Shown here piece by piece: positions 7,862 to 15,922 of a stretch of 64,000 bases of DNA. Positions within the stretch are counted from its first letter, which is position 1. The number at the start of each line of letters is the position of its first letter. Position numbers and translations under genes: made by a program. The DNA is from HGM12998 sp900756495 (lineage in GTDB: Bacteria; Bacillota; Clostridia; Oscillospirales; Oscillospiraceae). The stretch covers positions 11,290 through 75,289 of the forward strand of contig CAUEFI010000015.1 of assembly GCA_958477305.1 (NCBI GenBank), read 5' to 3'. The notes beneath the pieces were generated by a model that worked only from the letters and a program-made list of their open reading frames with translations, was not told where the DNA came from and did no database searches.

Positions 7862-8821
7862 CTACAAATCCCGCTGGGCCTGCGCGCTCATGGCCTGGTC
7901 AAAGTGCTCGTTGATCTGCTTGGTAAACTCCAGGGCGGCGTTGTAGCCCATCTTCTTATGGCGGTTGTTCATGGCCGCCACCTCCACAATAACCGCCAGA
8001 TTCCGCCCCGGCTTGACGGGGACGGTGAGGGACGGGACCTGCACGTCCAGAATGGTGGTGTACAGGTTGTCCAGCCCCAGGCGGTCGTACATGGCGCCGT
8101 CCCTCCACTGCTCCAGGTTGATCACCATGTCGATCTCGCTCTCGTCCTTGACGGCGCTCATGCCGAACAGCCGCCGCACGTCGATGACGCCGATGCCGCG
8201 CAACTCGATATAGTGCCGGATGAGCTCGGGCGCGGTGCCCAGCAGGCGCTTGGAGGAGGTTCGCTTGATCTCCACCGCGTCGTCGGCGATCAGGCGGTGG
8301 CCCCGCTTGACCAGCTCGATGGCGGTCTCGCTCTTGCCCACCCCCGACTCGCCCAGCAGGAGCACCCCCTCGCCGTATACGTCCACCAGCACCCCATGGC
8401 GGGTGATGCGCGGGGCCAGGTATCCCTTGAGGGAGGCGATAATGGTGCTCATGAGCACCGAGGTGGTGTCCTGGCTGCGCAGGATGGTGCGGTCATGCTT
8501 CTCCGCCATCTCCATGCACTCCGGATAGGGGTCCAGGCCCCGGGAGATGATGAGGGCGGGGATGTCGTGCCGCAGCAGCTCCTCAAAGCGCAGCAGCCGC
8601 TCCTCCGGCGGCAGGCCGGACAGATAGGTGGTCTCCACCCTCCCGATCACCTGCAGGCGCTTGGGGTCGAAGTAATCAAAAAAGCCGGTGAGCTGGAGCC
8701 CTGGGCGGTTGACGTCCTCGGTCCGGATGGCCCGGTCCTCATAGCCCTCTCCCCCGCGCAGCACCTCCAGATTAAAGTCCCTGATGAGTTTGCCCAGCTT
8801 GACGCTGTACAGGCTCTCCAT
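7862..8821 (-). CDS. hprK: HPr kinase/phosphorylase
   Basis: 319 residues. This bifunctional enzyme phosphorylates or dephosphorylates the regulatory Ser of HPr (and Crh-like proteins), controlling CcpA catabolite repression in Firmicutes. Seen here: catalytic His142 in ITRHGVLVD, Walker A GESGVGKS at 157-164, the acidic pair in IADDAVEI, and the HprK signature ELRGIGVIDVRRLFG at 206-220. The ATG at 8821 is chosen over the one at 8827 because GGGAGGG abuts the latter but sits ~6 bases before the former. It has its own promoter. A histidine-less HPr-like protein lies 5 kb away. Confidence 0.95.
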   Translation of the reverse strand: MESLYSVKLGKLIRDFNLEVLRGGEGYEDRAIRTEDVNRPGLQLTGFFDYFDPKRLQVIGRVETTYLSGLPPEERLLRFEELLRHDIPALIISRGLDPYPECMEMAEKHDRTILRSQDTTSVLMSTIIASLKGYLAPRITRHGVLVDVYGEGVLLLGESGVGKSETAIELVKRGHRLIADDAVEIKRTSSKRLLGTAPELIRHYIELRGIGVIDVRRLFGMSAVKDESEIDMVINLEQWRDGAMYDRLGLDNLYTTILDVQVPSLTVPVKPGRNLAVIVEVAAMNNRHKKMGYNAALEFTKQINEHFDQAMSAQAQRDL

Positions 8822-8851
8822 ACGCATCCCTCCCGGAATTTGGTTGCCTAT

Positions 8852-8881
8852 AGTATACCACTTTGGGGCCTCTCTTGGCAA
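8852..8881 (-). promoter_or_regulatory. hprK promoter
   Basis: Minus strand -35 TTGCCA (8881-8876), 18-bp spacer, -10 TATACT (8857-8852) with an extended TGG just upstream of the -10. The start site lies ~25 bases before the ATG. Confidence 0.65.
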
Positions 8882-8904
8882 CAATTGTGAAAAAAACATG
8901 CCCT

Positions 8905-8933
8905 TTGACAGGGGGCCGCCGGGGTGCTACACT
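8905..8933 (+). promoter_or_regulatory. Promoter of TIGR04076-type gene
   Basis: -35 TTGACA (8905-8910), 17-bp spacer, extended -10 TGC-TACACT (8925-8933). It is divergent from the hprK promoter, with ~25 bp between the two -35 boxes. Confidence 0.75.
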
Positions 8934-8955
8934 CTGTATGGAGGTGCTGCATGTC

Positions 8956-9300
8956 ATGAACAAGGTAAAAATTACGGTGCTGAAGACCACCCTGGACACA
9001 GAGCTGGCCGCGGAGTACGGCGTGGAGGGGCTGACGGCCTGCCCCATGCTGAAGGAGGGACAGGTCTTTTACGCCGACTATGCCAAACCGGAGGGGCTGT
9101 GCGACGAGGCCTGGAAGGCCATCTATCAGTACGTCTTCGCCCTGGCCCACGGCGCGGGGCGCGAGCCCTTCTACTACGGCGACTGGATCCGCCGGCCCGG
9201 CGTGGCCATCTGCAGCTGCAACGACGGGCTGCGCCCCGTCATCTTCAAGCTGGAGGCCACCGGCGAGCCCTCCGTCACCGGCTATGTGCCGGTGCGCTGA
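8956..9300 (+). CDS. TIGR04076 family protein
   Basis: 114 residues matching the TIGR04076 layout: MNKVKITVLKTTLDTELAAEY, CPMLKEGQVF, a CDEAW-IYQYV helix, then CSCNDGLRPVIFKLEA near the C-terminus. The conserved Cys residues suggest a redox or metal role, but none is known. GGAGGT lies 10 bases before the ATG. The promoter gives a very short leader. Confidence 0.8.
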   Translation: MNKVKITVLKTTLDTELAAEYGVEGLTACPMLKEGQVFYADYAKPEGLCDEAWKAIYQYVFALAHGAGREPFYYGDWIRRPGVAICSCNDGLRPVIFKLEATGEPSVTGYVPVR

Positions 9301-9329
9301 AAAAAGAGGCGATTTTATGAAATTGACCC

Positions 9330-9358
9330 TTGCATTTTCCGTCGGGATCTGTTAATAT
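9330..9358 (+). promoter_or_regulatory. Possible rpmB promoter
   Basis: -35 TTGCAT (9330-9335), 17 bp, extended -10 TGT-TAATAT (9350-9358). The -35 is weak but the TG extension supports it. Confidence 0.4.
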
Positions 9359-9409
9359 ATCATTCGATGCTTTGTAAAGCTATCCTGACGAGCGAGGAGG
9401 TTCAAGCGA

Positions 9410-9598
9410 ATGGCCAAATGTGAATTTTGCGATAAGGGCGTTGTGTTCGGCATCCAGGTTTCCCACTCCCACCGCCGCTCCAATCGCCCCTGGAAGCCCA
9501 ACGTGAAGCGCGTCAAGGCGATTGTCAACGGCACGCCCAAGCACGTGTATGTGTGCACCAGATGCCTCCGTTCGGGTAAAGTTACCCGCGCCGTGTAA
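9410..9598 (+). CDS. rpmB: 50S ribosomal protein L28
   Basis: 62 residues. Zinc-ribbon (C+) form of L28: Cys4-x2-Cys7 and Cys49-x2-Cys52 flank the basic RSNRPWKPNVKRVKA segment that contacts 23S rRNA. GAGGAGG precedes the ATG. It is monocistronic, with a strong terminator downstream, as is common for rpmB in Firmicutes. Confidence 0.97.
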   Translation: MAKCEFCDKGVVFGIQVSHSHRRSNRPWKPNVKRVKAIVNGTPKHVYVCTRCLRSGKVTRAV

Positions 9599-9609
9599 GC
9601 GAGAATATT

Positions 9610-9656
9610 GCGTACAAAAAACCGGGCAGCGTCTTGCTGCCCGGTTTTTTGTACGC
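9610..9656. terminator. Bidirectional terminator after rpmB
   Basis: A 21-bp perfect stem (starting GCGTACAAAAAACCGGGCAG) with loop GTCTT. T6 lies in the right arm and A6 in the left arm. Confidence 0.9.
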
Positions 9657-9711
9657 CGCACCGCCCCCTCCCGCCCCGCATAGGCTGGGGATAAGAAGGA
9701 GGCGTTTGCAT

Positions 9712-10137
9712 ATGTATGACCGCACATCCCCGCTCCCACTGGCGCTGACCCAGGGCCGGCCGGCCGCCCGCGCGCTTCTGCAGGGGGACGAGGCCCATCC
9801 GGATCTGCTGGGCGAGGTCCTCCTCTACCCCTGGCAGGGCGGCACCCTGGTGCTGACGCGGCTGACCGGGCTGCCCGGGGACGGGCTCTATCCCCTCCAC
9901 ATTCACGCCGCCGGCGCGTGTCAGACCGGCGGCGACGTGCCCTTTCACTGCGCCGGGCCCTTCTATCCTCCCGGCCTGGCGGCGCTGGCCCCGGTGCTCT
10001 CCTCCGGCGGAACCGCCCTCTCCCTGCACGATACCCGCCGTTTCACGCCGGAGCAGGTCCTGGGCCGCTCTCTGGTGCTCCACGGCCGCGGGGCGGCGGG
10101 CGGGCGCATCGCCTGCGGGGTCATCCGGCGGGCGTAA
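9712..10137 (+). CDS. Degenerate Cu/Zn superoxide dismutase-like protein
   Basis: 141 residues with the SodC fold order: AHPDLLGEVLLYPW, LPGDGLYPLHIHAAGAC (His63, His65, Cys70), GRSLVLHG (His124) and GRIACGVI (Cys135, the second disulfide Cys). The bridging-His/zinc-loop block of true enzymes is replaced by GPFYPPGLAALAPVL, and the Asp zinc ligand region is shortened, so a full Cu-Zn site looks impossible. It resembles the short SOD-family proteins of anaerobic Clostridia. There is no signal peptide. GGAGG lies ~9 bases before the ATG. Enzyme activity is doubtful. Confidence 0.7.
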   Translation: MYDRTSPLPLALTQGRPAARALLQGDEAHPDLLGEVLLYPWQGGTLVLTRLTGLPGDGLYPLHIHAAGACQTGGDVPFHCAGPFYPPGLAALAPVLSSGGTALSLHDTRRFTPEQVLGRSLVLHGRGAAGGRIACGVIRRA

Positions 10138-11392
10138 CCGCGCTCCCCGCCGCAGCCCGCCGCCACAGCGCCTCGGCTGCGAACTGGATTTTGGTGGCGT
10201 TGAAGCCCTCCTCCAGCGGGTAGAGGAAGTAGGTGTTGTCCTGGGTGGACAGGGTGATGCACTGCCCCTTCCCCCGGTAGTCGTACTCGGTGTGGACGGA
10301 AAAGGTGGATCGGGGCGGAAAGCGCAGGGTCTTCTCCTCCGCCGCGCCGTAACCGGCGAAGGTAAGGGCGAAGCCCTCCCCGCTGTGGCGCAGCCGCCCC
10401 TCCCCCAAGTCGATGAAGTTCACCGCGTTGGGCAGGGCCTCCACCCGCACCCTCAGATCCAGGGCGTAGGTCCCCCGGCGGATCTCCTCCTCCACCTGGG
10501 CGCGCTCCCACTCGTACCAGTCGGGGATGTGGGCAAAGGCGGAGGCGCCGCCCACCCCCTCCAGGCGGCCGAGGGCGGTCATATGCCAGCGGGCGCCGCA
10601 GGCGGTACAGAAGAGCTCCGCCCCCCGGGAGGCCATCCGGAACTCGGCCAGGCAGGCGGGGCACTGGTACAGGGGCAGCTCCAGGCCCTCGGCCCGCCAG
10701 GGGGCGTCCACCGCCATGCCCTCCCGGTACTGCCAGGCGTATTCGTCGTAGCGCAGCGCCTCCTGCACGGCGCTCTGGATCTCCTCCAGCGGGAGCCGGG
10801 CCGCCTCCTCCGCCGTGAAGAGCCGCCGGAGCTCGGCCTCCAGCCGGACGCCCTTCCGGCGCCGCAGGTTCCAGATGGGGGACTGGAGATAGTTCCCCTT
10901 CATATTCAGCGCAACCACCGGTACCTTCAAATAGCGGATGAGCTTTGCCGTGGAGGGGGGCAGCAGGGAGCTGGTGCCCACGTTGGCATAGCGCGCCTCG
11001 GGATAGAGCACCAGAATGCCGCCCCGGTCCATCACCCGCCTGATGTTGCGCACCAGGTCCAGATCCCTGATAAACTTCCGGGTCCCCAGGCAGCCGATCT
11101 GGCGGTAGGGCCACTCCCCGTAGCGCTCAAAGCCCTCCAGCTCGGAGACGTAATTGGCCCGGTGGGGAAACAGGCACAGGGGAGTGACATAAAAGTCCAT
11201 AAAGGCGTGGTGCGTCCCCAGCACCAAGTAGGGCGGCCTGAGGCCCTTCATATCCACCCTGCGGATCCGCAGCCGGCCCGGCCGGGTCATCAGCCAGCAC
11301 CACAGCCAGAGCAGCGGCATGATCAGCGGGTTCTGCCGGGGTGGCTCCCGCCGGCGGTCAAAGGGGGTGGGGTCAACCTTCCGCCGTCTCAT
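10121..11392 (-). CDS. PlsC-type acyltransferase with C-terminal zinc ribbon
   Basis: 423 residues. An N-terminal membrane-associating segment (PLLWLWCWLM) precedes the acyltransferase motif HHAFMD (His61-x4-Asp66) of the 1-acylglycerol-3-phosphate acyltransferase family. LVLYPEARYAN resembles the family's FPEG-type motif. From about residue 245, YQCPACLAEF and FCTACGARW form a zinc ribbon, unusual for the family, followed by a ~150-residue beta-rich tail. Its ATG overlaps the upstream permease stop (ATGA), so it is coupled. The 3' end overlaps the convergent SOD-like gene by 17 bases. Acyl acceptor unknown. Confidence 0.75.
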   Translation of the reverse strand: MRRRKVDPTPFDRRREPPRQNPLIMPLLWLWCWLMTRPGRLRIRRVDMKGLRPPYLVLGTHHAFMDFYVTPLCLFPHRANYVSELEGFERYGEWPYRQIGCLGTRKFIRDLDLVRNIRRVMDRGGILVLYPEARYANVGTSSLLPPSTAKLIRYLKVPVVALNMKGNYLQSPIWNLRRRKGVRLEAELRRLFTAEEAARLPLEEIQSAVQEALRYDEYAWQYREGMAVDAPWRAEGLELPLYQCPACLAEFRMASRGAELFCTACGARWHMTALGRLEGVGGASAFAHIPDWYEWERAQVEEEIRRGTYALDLRVRVEALPNAVNFIDLGEGRLRHSGEGFALTFAGYGAAEEKTLRFPPRSTFSVHTEYDYRGKGQCITLSTQDNTYFLYPLEEGFNATKIQFAAEALWRRAAAGSAVTPAG

Positions 11393-12786
11393 ACCGTCAG
11401 CGCCCCCCTGTCCCGCAGCAGATAGCGCCGGATTGGCGGAATCCGGCTCAGCCCCCAGTATAGGGCGCCGGTCCCCAGGAAGGAGAACCCGGTGGGTGTG
11501 AGCACAAAGAGGGGCATGCAGTGGACAGCCCCGGTCACCGGGTTGTAGACCGCCAGGGACATGGCGACGCCCGCCGCCACACAGGCCAGCCCCAGCCAGT
11601 TGAAGCCCCGGCTGTACACATAGGCCCCGTGCCCGGGCAGGCCGAAGGCGGAGCGCAGGTCCACGCGCTGCCGGCGCACCAGAAAAAAGTCGGTGAAGAG
11701 CAGGGCTGCCAGCGGGGCGTAGATGCAGGCGCTGAGGGTGAGGAAGGAGCCGAAGTATTCGATGATCCTCCCCCAGACGCACAGGGCGCAGGCATAGGCC
11801 GCCAGAATGAGCAGCAGCGCCCGGTATCGGGCCGTCCGGAAGGCCGATTTCAGCATGACACCGTACAGGTAGGCTCCCACCGCCTGGGTGCCGATGTTGG
11901 CAAAGGCCACCAGCAGCAGGGAGCACAGGGCCAGGGCGGGCGCGGAGAGAGCGGCCAGCATGAGGGTGGGATCCTCCACCATCTCGCCGGTAACCGCCTG
12001 CATGGCGATGGCCATGACGGCCCCCACCACCACGAAGAAGGAGCCGGACAGGCCCTGGCCCAGCACACCGGCCCAGAACCCGGCCCGCTCGGACTTCACC
12101 AGCCTGGGGACGCCCGCCATCCCGCCCACCAGCGTGATGACAAAGGCGAAGTTGGCCTCAATGGACATGATATAGGGGATCAGATTGGGCCCCTGCCCGG
12201 CGGGGCGGTAGTTCCACACGGTCTCAAAGGGCACCGCCCGGAAGCCCACGGCCACTACCAGCACCCCCACCGCCAGCAGCATGGGTACCAGAATCCGGGT
12301 GGTCCAGGTGATGGCCCCAATCCCCCGCCCGGCAATCAAGGTCCCCAGCAGGACGCAGGCCAGACCCAGGAGGATGTGAAGGCCCGGGGGCACAGTCAGC
12401 CCGAAGAGGGCAGCCAAGTTGGACATGGAGGAGGCGAAGAGGCCGGCGCAGACGGCGTACCAGGGGTAGTTGATGAGGATAATCACCACCGTCATCACCA
12501 TGACGCCCCGCCCGCCGAACACGGCCCGCAGCCAGATCCAGATGTCAATGCCGTAGCGCACTGACAGAATCACCGGAAGCTGATAGATGCACAGCATGAG
12601 GACAGCCCCGAAGAAGGCCCCGATGAGCAGCTGCCGGAAGCCCACCAGCGTGGCCAGATAGGCCCCCTGGGTGTAGCTCCAGGTGGCAATACAGTAACCC
12701 GAGAGGACCAGAAAGGCATCCGGAAAGCTGTAGACCCGGTCCCCGGACAGGACGGGCAGAGAGCCGAAGAGGGCCTCCCGCTCCAT
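11389..12786 (-). CDS. NCS1-type cytosine/purine permease
   Basis: About 465 residues with ~12 hydrophobic helices. FLVLSGYCIATWSYTQGAYL near the N-terminus, then the long run of helices, matches the nucleobase:cation symporter-1/CodB group. Substrate is likely cytosine, purine, allantoin or a thiamine precursor. I prefer the ATG at 12786 (GGAGG 6 bases upstream); a GTG at 12822 overlapping the previous stop (GTGA) is also possible. It sits between a 60-residue one-helix protein and an acyltransferase, all overlapping, which suggests an operon. Confidence 0.82.
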   Translation of the reverse strand: MEREALFGSLPVLSGDRVYSFPDAFLVLSGYCIATWSYTQGAYLATLVGFRQLLIGAFFGAVLMLCIYQLPVILSVRYGIDIWIWLRAVFGGRGVMVMTVVIILINYPWYAVCAGLFASSMSNLAALFGLTVPPGLHILLGLACVLLGTLIAGRGIGAITWTTRILVPMLLAVGVLVVAVGFRAVPFETVWNYRPAGQGPNLIPYIMSIEANFAFVITLVGGMAGVPRLVKSERAGFWAGVLGQGLSGSFFVVVGAVMAIAMQAVTGEMVEDPTLMLAALSAPALALCSLLLVAFANIGTQAVGAYLYGVMLKSAFRTARYRALLLILAAYACALCVWGRIIEYFGSFLTLSACIYAPLAALLFTDFFLVRRQRVDLRSAFGLPGHGAYVYSRGFNWLGLACVAAGVAMSLAVYNPVTGAVHCMPLFVLTPTGFSFLGTGALYWGLSRIPPIRRYLLRDRGALTV

Positions 12787-12818
12787 CCTGCCCTCCACCC
12801 CCTTCTCTCCGCCCCGCC

Positions 12819-13001
12819 TCACAGCCGGGCTCCCAGGAGAATCATCCCAAGACAGGCCAGCGCCACCGCCGCCCAGACGAGGTAATCCCGCCGGGAAAAC
12901 CGCTTGGGGAAGGGGTAGTCCGGGCGTTCCAGCCCGGCAATGCGGCGCTCGGTCTCCCTGTTGAGCTGCGCCTCATACTCTGCGCTTTCTCTCTGTTTCA
13001 T
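12819..13001 (-). CDS. Small single-helix membrane protein
   Basis: 60 residues: a charged N-terminal half (MKQRESAEYEAQLNRETER) and one C-terminal transmembrane helix (YLVWAAVALACLGMILLGA). The start is chosen because GGAGGAGG lies immediately upstream. It is encoded just before the NCS1 permease with a GTGA-type overlap; it may be a permease accessory subunit, by position only. Confidence 0.6.
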   Translation of the reverse strand: MKQRESAEYEAQLNRETERRIAGLERPDYPFPKRFSRRDYLVWAAVALACLGMILLGARL

Positions 13002-13014
13002 GTCCTCCTCCATC

Positions 13015-13635
13015 TCAATCGAACAGGGTCTTCCAGTCGTCTGCGCGGTATGCGTCGAAGCACATGCGTATCTGTTCCGCCGTATTTTTTTCTTCCGCCA
13101 GCACCGGAAGTTCATCCAGTCCGAAATAGCGGCTTTCGGTCGTCTCCGGATTTTCTGTAAAGCTGCCGCCGGTTACGGTGCACAGGACAAAGATCTTACA
13201 GATCTTATAGGCATAAATGGGCCGGTTGTGCTTTTCCCGGTCCTGCACGGCAATGATCTGATCCGCTGTCACATCCAGCCCCGCCTCCTCCTTCACCTCT
13301 TTAATCGTACTTTCCCCAACCGATAAGTCCACGTCTACCCAACCGCCAGGCATGGACCAGGCGCCGCAGTTTTCCCGCACCAGCAGGATCTTCCCGTCCT
13401 GGAAAATCGCCGCCCTGGTGTCCAGCTTGGGCGTCTGATACCCCTCCTCGCAGCAGAACAGATCTCTCACTTTCTCCAGAGGAAGTCCGGAACGGCCGGC
13501 CAGCATCTCCGCAGCGATATCTCTGACGCGCTGGTATCGTTCGCGGTCAAAATAATCTTTTCCGTAGTGCAGCCCTGCCTGTGCAATACTCTGCAGCTCC
13601 ACCGCCCATGCGAGCCATTGCTCCCGTCCTTCCAT
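13015..13635 (-). CDS. Nudix hydrolase with N-terminal helical domain
   Basis: 206 residues. Residues 1-65 match the Nudix_hydro_N domain (GLHYGKDYFDRERYQRVRDI; CCEEGYQTPK), followed by a Nudix domain with the box GGWVDVDLSVGESTIKEVKE and EAGL (GX5EX7xEX2EEXG), where Lys replaces the usual Arg before the first Glu. It probably hydrolyses a nucleoside diphosphate derivative such as ADP-ribose or a sugar nucleotide. An AAGGGAG site lies 9 bases before the ATG at 13635. The gene ends 14 bases before the small membrane protein start. Confidence 0.87.
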   Translation of the reverse strand: MEGREQWLAWAVELQSIAQAGLHYGKDYFDRERYQRVRDIAAEMLAGRSGLPLEKVRDLFCCEEGYQTPKLDTRAAIFQDGKILLVRENCGAWSMPGGWVDVDLSVGESTIKEVKEEAGLDVTADQIIAVQDREKHNRPIYAYKICKIFVLCTVTGGSFTENPETTESRYFGLDELPVLAEEKNTAEQIRMCFDAYRADDWKTLFD

Positions 13636-13718
13636 GCCTGTCCGCTCCCTTCTGCCGGTTGACATATTATGATAGCACGAACGGCGTGATTTTTCCACCC
13701 CGCGGACAGGCCGGATAC

Positions 13719-13764
13719 GTACAGAGCGCCCCCGGTCCTTTTCAGGACCGGGGGCGCTCTGTAC
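13719..13764. repeat. Long perfect hairpin without U-tract
   Basis: A 21-bp stem (GTACAGAGCGCCCCCGGTCC and one more base) with a 4-nt loop, between the Nudix promoter region and the end of the HPr-like gene. It probably ends the HPr-like transcript, but no T-run is present on either strand. Confidence 0.6.
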
Positions 13765-13769
13765 GGCTG

Positions 13770-14021
13770 CTACCGGGCGGCCTGCCCGGCCAGCTCGCGG
13801 TTGCGCAGGTCGATCTCCAGCCGCCGGATGACATACAGGGAGTCGGTGATGACCCGGACGTTCCGGGCATAGTCCAGGGCGCACAGCCCCAGGAACGACC
13901 GGGCGTCCACCCTGATGCCGTCGTCCTCCCCGGCCACATAGACCGGCTTATCCGCCGAGGCGGCCAGGCGCTGCAGCGCGGCCAGCTCCTCCATGCAGTT
14001 GAATTTCATTTCCAGAACCAT
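13770..14021 (-). CDS. HPr-like protein lacking the phosphoacceptor histidine
   Basis: 83 residues. The pattern MKFNCMEELAALQRLAA, KPVYVAGEDDGIRVDAR, SFLGLCALDY and NVRVITDS fits the HPr fold of the sugar phosphotransferase system. There is no histidine at all, so phosphotransfer through His15 is impossible, but the Ser46-equivalent Ser42 in VDARSFLGL is kept. This recalls Bacillus Crh, which keeps Ser46 and has Gln at position 15. With hprK nearby, a purely regulatory role through Ser phosphorylation is a reasonable inference. AAAGGAGGTC precedes the ATG; single-gene unit. Confidence 0.65.
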   Translation of the reverse strand: MVLEMKFNCMEELAALQRLAASADKPVYVAGEDDGIRVDARSFLGLCALDYARNVRVITDSLYVIRRLEIDLRNRELAGQAAR

Positions 14022-14254
14022 TGCGTAAGACCTCCTTTCGGCCATGCTGGAGTATAATACAGCCGCCGCCAGGAAGCAATACGCAGAATCTATGAAATCC
14101 GACCGCTCTGCTGGGAACAAACCGGCAAAACGCAGGGGCTTTTCCAGGCGCAGGCTGCACTGTGGGGTTTGCCTCCGGCCCTGTGCACAAAAACCGCCCG
14201 CCCTTTCCTTCGCTTTCCGGCAGGCCGCACATACAGCGCCTCTGCCCGCCTTCT

Positions 14255-15463
14255 CTACATGGACGCCAGAACAGCGCCGGCCAGGGCGTCCAGATCGCCC
14301 GCCTGGCAGTCCCCCATACAGGAGGCCAGCGACAGGCGCTGATCCAACACCGTCATGTTCTTCATCTCGCCCTCGATGAACTTGCGCATCAAATCCCCCG
14401 ACCGGCAGGCCCAGGATCCGTTCTCAATGAGGGCCACGGTGCGGTTTTGCAGGTTCAGCCCCTTCATATCCATGAGGAAGCTGTGCATCACCGGGTAGAT
14501 CTCCAGGTTGTAGGTCACGCTGGCCAGGACCATGTGGCTGTACTTGAACGCATCGGCGATCAGGTAGGAGACGTGGGTGTTGGATACGTCCCGGACGGTC
14601 ACGTTGGTCATCCCCCGCTCGCACAGCCGGGCGGCCAGAGCCTGCGCCGCCGCCTCGGTGTTGCCGTACATGGAGGCGTAGGCGATGAGGACCCCCTTCT
14701 CCTCCGGCTCGTAGCGGCTCCACTTGTCGTGCTTACCGATGAAATAGCTCAGGTCGGAGCGCCAGACGGGGCCGTGGAGCGGGCAGATCAGCCTGATGCC
14801 GTCCGCGATGGCCGCCGTCTTCTTCAGCAGCGCCTGGACGTTGGCGCCGTACTTGCCCACGATATTGGTGTAATAGCGCCGGGCCTCGTCGATCCAGTCC
14901 CGGTCAAAGCTGACCTCGTCGTTGAAGAGCTTGCCGTCCAGCGCGGCAAAGGAGCCGAAGGCGTCGGCGGAAAACAGGACGCCGCTGGTCATGTCGAAGG
15001 TGACCATACACTCCGGCCAGTGTACCATGGGGGCTGTGAGGAAGGTGACGGTGTGCCTGCCGAAGGACTGCCTGTCCCCCTCCTTCACCTGGACCAGCTC
15101 GTGGCCGTCCACATGGAAGCCGAACTGGCGCATCAGGGCAAAGGCCTTGGCCGTGGCAAACACCTTCACCCGGGGATAGCGCAGGAGCAGCTCCTCCACC
15201 GAGGCCCCGTGGTCGGGCTCCATATGGTTGATGACCAGACAGTCCAGGGGCCTGTCCCCCAGCAGGTGATCCAGGTTCTCCAGCAGCTGGCGGCAGGCCG
15301 ACCAGTCCACCGCGTCGAACAGGACTGTCTGCTCGTCCAGCAGCAAATAGGCGTTGTAGGAGACCCCCCGGGGGATGGGGTGGATGTTTTCAAACAGGGC
15401 CAGCCGGTGGTCGTTGGCCCCCACCCAGTAGAGGTCCTCGGTTACGTTTCTCACACAATACAT
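14255..15463 (-). CDS. fprA: FprA-family A-type flavoprotein (flavodiiron)
   Basis: 402 residues. An N-terminal metallo-beta-lactamase-like domain carries the di-iron ligands: His80-x-Glu82-x-Asp84-His85 in NHMEPDHGAS, His in MVHWPECM, Asp in FSADAFG and His in CPLHGPVW. The C-terminal flavodoxin domain starts near residue 255 (VLIAYASMYGNTEAAA) and binds FMN. The family reduces O2 to water and/or NO to N2O in anaerobes. CAGAGGAGGA precedes the ATG. A truncated relative of its N-terminus lies at 20248-20376. Confidence 0.92.
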   Translation of the reverse strand: MYCVRNVTEDLYWVGANDHRLALFENIHPIPRGVSYNAYLLLDEQTVLFDAVDWSACRQLLENLDHLLGDRPLDCLVINHMEPDHGASVEELLLRYPRVKVFATAKAFALMRQFGFHVDGHELVQVKEGDRQSFGRHTVTFLTAPMVHWPECMVTFDMTSGVLFSADAFGSFAALDGKLFNDEVSFDRDWIDEARRYYTNIVGKYGANVQALLKKTAAIADGIRLICPLHGPVWRSDLSYFIGKHDKWSRYEPEEKGVLIAYASMYGNTEAAAQALAARLCERGMTNVTVRDVSNTHVSYLIADAFKYSHMVLASVTYNLEIYPVMHSFLMDMKGLNLQNRTVALIENGSWACRSGDLMRKFIEGEMKNMTVLDQRLSLASCMGDCQAGDLDALAGAVLASM

Positions 15464-15661
15464 ACGGATTTGTCCTCCTCTGTTTACCAGGGTGCCGCGG
15501 CCCTCCCGGACGCGCCGGGAGGGACTGTTTGTCTATTTTATCACAAAGGGCTTCAAAGGTAAAGACGGGAGCATGAGAATGCGCCGGCTATTGGCGCAGG
15601 AAGGCCAGGCATCCTATTCTATACAAATTTTGAGGAGCTTCCAATTTTTTTCTCAGTACAC
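15464..15661. other. Intergenic region between fprA and TRAP promoter
   Basis: The fprA upstream side holds a short dyad (CGCGGCCCTCCCGGACGCGCC). No ORF, RNA or other feature is recognised; the TRAP promoter follows. Confidence 0.4.
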
Positions 15662-15689
15662 TTGACTATAGGAAAAAGTATGTTAAAAT
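15662..15689 (+). promoter_or_regulatory. TRAP operon promoter
   Basis: -35 TTGACT (15662-15667), 16-bp spacer, extended -10 TGT-TAAAAT (15681-15689). It is followed by an operator at about +7. Confidence 0.75.
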
Positions 15690-15702
15690 AAAGGCAGCGT
15701 TA

Positions 15703-15712
15703 TGGTATACCA
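15703..15712 (+). promoter_or_regulatory. GTATAC-centred operator in TRAP leader
   Basis: The perfect palindrome TGGTATACCA lies at roughly +7 to +16 of the TRAP transcript, a position where a repressor would block elongation. It has the form of a GntR/FadR-type site and matches sites at 34291, 40900 and 41113. Confidence 0.6.
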
Positions 15713-15763
15713 AGTGTATTCTTTTGTTCGGGCACTTTTCTAAATACATACAGAGGTTGCAAT

Positions 15764-15815
15764 CAGTAAAGCGGGCTAGCCCGCTTTACTGCCAGTCGTA
15801 CGACTGGCAATTTTT
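15764..15815 (+). terminator. Tandem palindromes in TRAP leader, attenuator-like
   Basis: A 28-nt perfect palindrome (15764-15791, arms CAGTAAAGCGGGCT) shares one base with an 18-nt perfect palindrome (15791-15808, arms GCCAGTCGT), followed by AATTTTT. The second hairpin plus T-run looks like an intrinsic terminator inside the 5' leader, ~110 bases before the cupin gene. It may lower readthrough or be an interspersed palindromic repeat. Confidence 0.5.
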
Positions 15816-15922
15816 CGCCGCTGGCCTTATCGGAGTCTATGGCATCTTCGTCCGGCAATTCGTGTCCGCCAATCGCCGACACTTAAAAATTGCACACAAA
15901 AACATAAAGGAGGGTATCCCAG

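Noticed and set aside
9317..9355. Leader peptide before rpmB
   Set aside because: A 12-codon frame overlaps the likely promoter and would lie upstream of the transcript start.
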